Below are positions 61,128-64,000 of a stretch of 64,000 bases of DNA, in pieces. Origin of the DNA: an uncultured Verrucomicrobiota bacterium (GTDB taxonomy: Bacteria; Verrucomicrobiota; Verrucomicrobiia; Opitutales; Seribacteraceae); the NCBI GenBank assembly GCA_902580225.1, contig CACHJU010000008.1, positions 1 through 64,000 of the forward strand. Direction: 5' to 3'. The notes below the pieces were generated by a model, which saw only the letters and a list, made by a program, of their open reading frames with translations, was not told the DNA's origin and did not search any database. Made by a program: the position numbers and the translations under genes. Within the stretch, counting starts at the first letter, position 1. Each line of letters starts with the position of its first letter.

Positions 61128-62069
61128 TTAGATAATTCCGTGCAGGGTTCGAGAAACCCTCTCCAAGGTATGTTCAAGATTTTCTTTTAAGCTATTCATT
61201 TCTTCTTCACTTTTTTTACCAAAAAGTATATCCCATCCATCGGAATACAAGTATGCGTTTTTGATAACAGGACAGTTTTCGATCCCAGGTACTCCAAGTT
61301 GACAAGTAAGTAAATCAGCAATTTGAATGGCAGAGGAAAGGATCGGTTCATCGTTTGACTCCTTTGGATTGTTATGCCAATGAACCGCTTCTACTACATC
61401 GTCGGATATATGATGATTCCAGAGATAATAGGCCCCTATTTTAGCATGATCCCATCCCACAATCTCTTTTTCAATCTCAATAGCGTGAGTAGAATTCTTA
61501 AAACTTTCTTTATTTAACTGCCTGAACAGGTCAGGGAATGTAATGGCAAGAATCAATTTACCTAAATTATGAAGGAGACCGGCAACATAGTCGGATTCAT
61601 CTTCGTATTGAATTTCAGCTAAACTGAGGATTTCCCGAGTGAGGATGGCAGTTCCAATGCTATGCTTCCAAAAATTAATCCATGGAAAAGAAGATACATT
61701 TTTCCCTAAGTCCGTAATTTCTTCAATTACTGGTGTGGCGGAAAGAAGCTCCTTTATCCGATTCAATCCTAGAAAGATCGATGCTTCTTCAACTCCAGAT
61801 ATTTTTTGGTTACTTTTACTTCCGAAGAAAATTGAATTGACCAGATCCAAGACTCTCGTTGTAAGAGAAGGATCCAATCTAATGACTTCTGCGATCTGAC
61901 TTACAAAACTGTCTTCCGAGTCGAGAAGTTCACTCAGGGTTTCATTAATACTTTTGAGAGAAGCTAATTTTGGGCATTGATTAATTCTCTCTATCAGTAG
62001 AAAGTCGGATAATCTTTTTTCAGTCCTTTCAGACTTTTGACGATTATTTTCAGAATCGTCTTTTTTCAT
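61128..62069 (-). CDS. HDOD-domain signalling protein
   Basis: 313 residues, ATG 62069. The HDOD core (about 30-240) has L-A-S-L-K-S-I-N-E-T-L, I-R-L-D-P-S-L-T-T-R-V-L-D-L-V-N-S, a Y-V-A-G-L-L-H-N-L-G-K-L-I segment where HD-type His-Asp becomes His-Asn, and E-K-E-I-V-G-W-D-H-A-K-I-G-A-Y-Y-L-W. Loss of the metal-binding Asp suggests a non-enzymatic scaffold, as usual for HDOD. It is convergent with the actin-like gene, one base apart. Confidence 0.88.
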   Translation of the reverse strand: MKKDDSENNRQKSERTEKRLSDFLLIERINQCPKLASLKSINETLSELLDSEDSFVSQIAEVIRLDPSLTTRVLDLVNSIFFGSKSNQKISGVEEASIFLGLNRIKELLSATPVIEEITDLGKNVSSFPWINFWKHSIGTAILTREILSLAEIQYEDESDYVAGLLHNLGKLILAITFPDLFRQLNKESFKNSTHAIEIEKEIVGWDHAKIGAYYLWNHHISDDVVEAVHWHNNPKESNDEPILSSAIQIADLLTCQLGVPGIENCPVIKNAYLYSDGWDILFGKKSEEEMNSLKENLEHTLERVSRTLHGII

Positions 62070-62075
62070 TTTATA

Positions 62076-62507
62076 TCAGGTATTAAAGGTCACCGCATTT
62101 GGTCTAAATGAGGTGAGGTTTAATTTGTTTTGGAAACAAAGATTGAGCAGTTCATTTGCTTTTTCACAGTGGGGGGAATCAGAATCTATTATAAGGTCCT
62201 GTCCATTTGATGATATAAATTGTACAGATCCATCTGCTCTTTTTTCGAGATAAATTTGATTACTCTGATTTTGTTGAAAAAAATTGGCGGTCTTAGGATC
62301 ATTAAGAAGATCGGATTTTAGGATACTTTCTAATTTTTGTACCCTGAGGAGAGGATCATTTGTAATGACTGAGGCTTTATTTGAGGCTTCTAATCGTCCA
62401 CTAAACTGAGACGGGGATACTTGTAATGAAGGAGAGAATGTATCTTTAGCTTTACTAATTAATTCTTTTCCAATTGAAAAAACACCACTTGCAGTTATAG
62501 GATCCAT
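62076..62507 (-). CDS. Hypothetical protein between asd and the HDOD gene
   Basis: 143 residues, ATG 62507. There is no signal peptide. Residues 1-50 are Ser/Lys-rich, then R-V-Q-K-L-E-S-I-L-K-S-D-L-L-N-D-P forms a helix, followed by a small beta segment (I-Y-L-E-K-R-A-D-G-S-V-Q-F-I-S). No family is recognised. It sits 36 bp after asd and 6 bp before the HDOD gene, all on the minus strand. Confidence 0.6.
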   Translation of the reverse strand: MDPITASGVFSIGKELISKAKDTFSPSLQVSPSQFSGRLEASNKASVITNDPLLRVQKLESILKSDLLNDPKTANFFQQNQSNQIYLEKRADGSVQFISSNGQDLIIDSDSPHCEKANELLNLCFQNKLNLTSFRPNAVTFNT

Positions 62508-62543
62508 GTCTGAATTGAAGCATTTCTAATGCCGAAAATTTAC

Positions 62544-63581
62544 TTAGAGATTTATTAAGCATTTTCTGGCTATTAATTCTTCGGCAATCTGTACCGCGTT
62601 TAATGCAGCACCTTTCCAAAGTTGATCTCCAACCACCCAAAAAGCCAATCCGTTTGTGAATCCATGATCCAATCTTAATCGCCCGATGCCGCAAAGCTCT
62701 TTTTGCGAATAATTAATAGGCATAGGGTACTTGGATGCATTGGGTGCATCCCAAAGTTCAACTCCTACAAAGTTTTCAAGTGCAGTACGGGCATCAGGTA
62801 CATTGACCGGTGAATCAAATTCCGCATTTATTGAGATTGAATGTGCCCGCAAGACAGGGACTCTAACGCATGTGCAGGAAACTTGGATAGAAGGAATATC
62901 AAGAATTTTTCTGGTTTCGTTTCTCATTTTAAGTTCTTCTTTCGTATAGCCATCTTCTCGGAACTCATCAATGTGGGGAATTAGATTAAAAGCGATAGGG
63001 TGCTGGAAAACAGATTCAGCACCAGAACTATCTGTAAGAGGTTTGTTGGAGATTTGTTTTTTAATCTGGTTTTCCAATTCAACGACACCTTCAGCACCTG
63101 CACCAGAGACAGCCTGATAAGTGGATGAAAAAAAACGTTTTAAACCAAAACGTTTATGCAATGGATATAATCCCATTAGAGCTACTGCGGTTGAACAGTT
63201 TGGATTGGCAATAATACCTCTGTGAGATTCCAGGACATCTCCGTTGATTTCTGGGATCACTAGGGGCACATCTTTATTCATTCGAAAGGCCGAACTATTG
63301 TCAATTACAACACAATTACTTTTTCTGGCGGCTTCCGCAAAATTTACCGTGTTTTTAGAACCTGCACTAAAAATAGCTATATCGAGATTTTTGAAGGAAT
63401 CCGAGTCAGTTTTTTTGACCACTTCAAGGTTTCCGCAGGCTTGTATTTCTCTACCCGCAGATCGGGGAGATGCGAGTAATCTTGCTTCAGCAACTGGAAA
63501 TTCTCTTTTTTCCAATAAGTGAATAATTTCTTGGCCAACTGCTCCTGTCGCACCTACAATACCTATTTTATATTTTTTCAA
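62544..63581 (-). CDS. asd: Aspartate-semialdehyde dehydrogenase
   Basis: 345 residues, start TTG 63581, the only start that keeps the immediate N-terminal M-K-K-Y-K-I-G-I-V-G. NADP site G-A-T-G-A-V-G near 10-16, catalytic Cys in N-P-N-C-S-T-A near 127, and G-A-G-A-E-G-V-V-E-L-E-N-Q and R-V-P-V-L-R-A-H-S further on. It makes aspartate semialdehyde for lysine, threonine, methionine and diaminopimelate. Its start codon overlaps the divergent L,D-transpeptidase start. Confidence 0.96.
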   Translation of the reverse strand: MKKYKIGIVGATGAVGQEIIHLLEKREFPVAEARLLASPRSAGREIQACGNLEVVKKTDSDSFKNLDIAIFSAGSKNTVNFAEAARKSNCVVIDNSSAFRMNKDVPLVIPEINGDVLESHRGIIANPNCSTAVALMGLYPLHKRFGLKRFFSSTYQAVSGAGAEGVVELENQIKKQISNKPLTDSSGAESVFQHPIAFNLIPHIDEFREDGYTKEELKMRNETRKILDIPSIQVSCTCVRVPVLRAHSISINAEFDSPVNVPDARTALENFVGVELWDAPNASKYPMPINYSQKELCGIGRLRLDHGFTNGLAFWVVGDQLWKGAALNAVQIAEELIARKCLINL

Positions 63582-64000
63582 TGGATTTAAATGATTTATA
63601 TTCTGAATACTGTATTAAGTTAAATTCTCTTGGATTGAGAGCAAGTAAGCATTTGCTTTTAGGGAATATTGAGAAGCAGCAACTGAATTACTTTTATCAG
63701 GGAAAAATTGTGAAATCATATTCAATGTCAAGTTCTAAGCAACCCCCATCTTGTAAGGAAAATTCTTTAGGGACCCCATGGGGTATGCATATAGTTTGTG
63801 AAAAAGTTGGTTATGGGCAGAGGAAAGGTATGGTTTTTGAAGGACGGGTTCCCATTGGAATCACTGCTAATCAATGCGGAATTGAAAAGCAAAAGCGTAA
63901 CCTCATAACCAGCCGAATCCTGAGGCTCGAAGGATTAGAGCCAGGGATTAATCGGGGAGGGGAAGTTGATACATATGCAAGATACGTTTATATCCATGGA
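63581..64000 (+). CDS. L,D-transpeptidase (YkuD) family protein, partial
   Basis: 140 codons from ATG 63581 to the right edge, C-terminus missing. Seen: Y-F-Y-Q-G-K-I-V-K-S-Y-S-M-S-S-S-K, K-E-N-S-L-G-T-P-W-G-M-H, T-S-R-I-L-R-L-E-G-L-E-P-G and the beginning of the active-site stretch R-Y-V-Y-I-H-G, at which the window ends before the catalytic Cys. The family cross-links or anchors peptidoglycan. No signal peptide is visible from this start, so either it is cytoplasmic or the true start differs. Confidence 0.8.
   Translation, partial: MDLNDLYSEYCIKLNSLGLRASKHLLLGNIEKQQLNYFYQGKIVKSYSMSSSKQPPSCKENSLGTPWGMHIVCEKVGYGQRKGMVFEGRVPIGITANQCGIEKQKRNLITSRILRLEGLEPGINRGGEVDTYARYVYIHG

Noticed and set aside
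1-64000. tRNA, rRNA, CRISPR arrays, insertion sequences and prophage genes
   Set aside because: No T-loop motifs in intergenic DNA, no spaced short repeats and no transposase or phage proteins were seen.

Overview
The window looks like chromosomal DNA of a Gram-negative bacterium, most likely a marine Verrucomicrobiota (Opitutia/Puniceicoccales-like). This is inferred from gene content and protein style only. Supporting features are AT-rich DNA, many exported or lipid-anchored proteins, two sulfatases with a sialate-O-acetylesterase-like enzyme, secreted PQQ/NHL propellers, an LPS-export gene block, outer-membrane barrels, PilT, HPr kinase, TTG/GTG starts and weak Shine-Dalgarno sites. I saw no rRNA, tRNA, CRISPR array or transposase.

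Left part (1-12.1 kb). A large glycine-rich/cadherin-like/TSP3 surface protein runs off the left edge. Next come a secreted PQQ-type propeller, a lipoprotein aldose-epimerase-like protein (DUF4432) and a divergent shikimate-dehydrogenase homologue. Facing them is an RbsBAC-type sugar importer with two oddities: its binding protein is a tandem fusion of two nearly identical domains, and its permease carries an extra domain of about 120 residues. A headless IclR remnant lies between the binding-protein and ATPase genes.

Housekeeping core (12.1-20.8 kb). This holds a 3'-5' exonuclease, an MBL hydrolase, PilT and MsrB. It also holds an Lpt periplasmic protein overlapping lptB, then hprK, and a 430-bp AT-rich spacer with two perfect DnaA boxes and a promoter in front of dnaA.

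Accessory stretch (20.8-28.2 kb). A caspase-like protease gene is split from its signal peptide by a G10 homopolymer, a candidate on/off switch. It is followed by a TauD-type dioxygenase, a frameshifted secreted protein, a coiled-coil plus barrel outer-membrane protein, an EF-hand esterase and a secreted helical protein.

Middle (28.2-42.3 kb). hemL, nadE and maf are followed by a 938-residue exported protein, two decayed gene fragments and a helical-repeat membrane-anchored protein. Then come a CCA-adding-type enzyme, a GmhA-like isomerase, cysH, prfB without the usual frameshift, and an ATP-grasp-like protein.

Sulfated-glycan operon (42.3-48.6 kb). Two sulfatases, an NHL propeller and a sialate-O-acetylesterase-like enzyme are tightly packed on the minus strand, with a Dabb protein just upstream.

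Right part (48.6-64 kb). recD2 is followed by a barrel protein paired with a triple-repeat, Trp-rich secreted protein, then leuA, a stand-alone CoaC, a nucleoredoxin-like pseudogene, hpf with a good terminator, and an RluA-type synthase. A MamK/MreB-like actin with a small partner gene follows, then an HDOD protein, asd, and an L,D-transpeptidase whose start codon overlaps that of asd.
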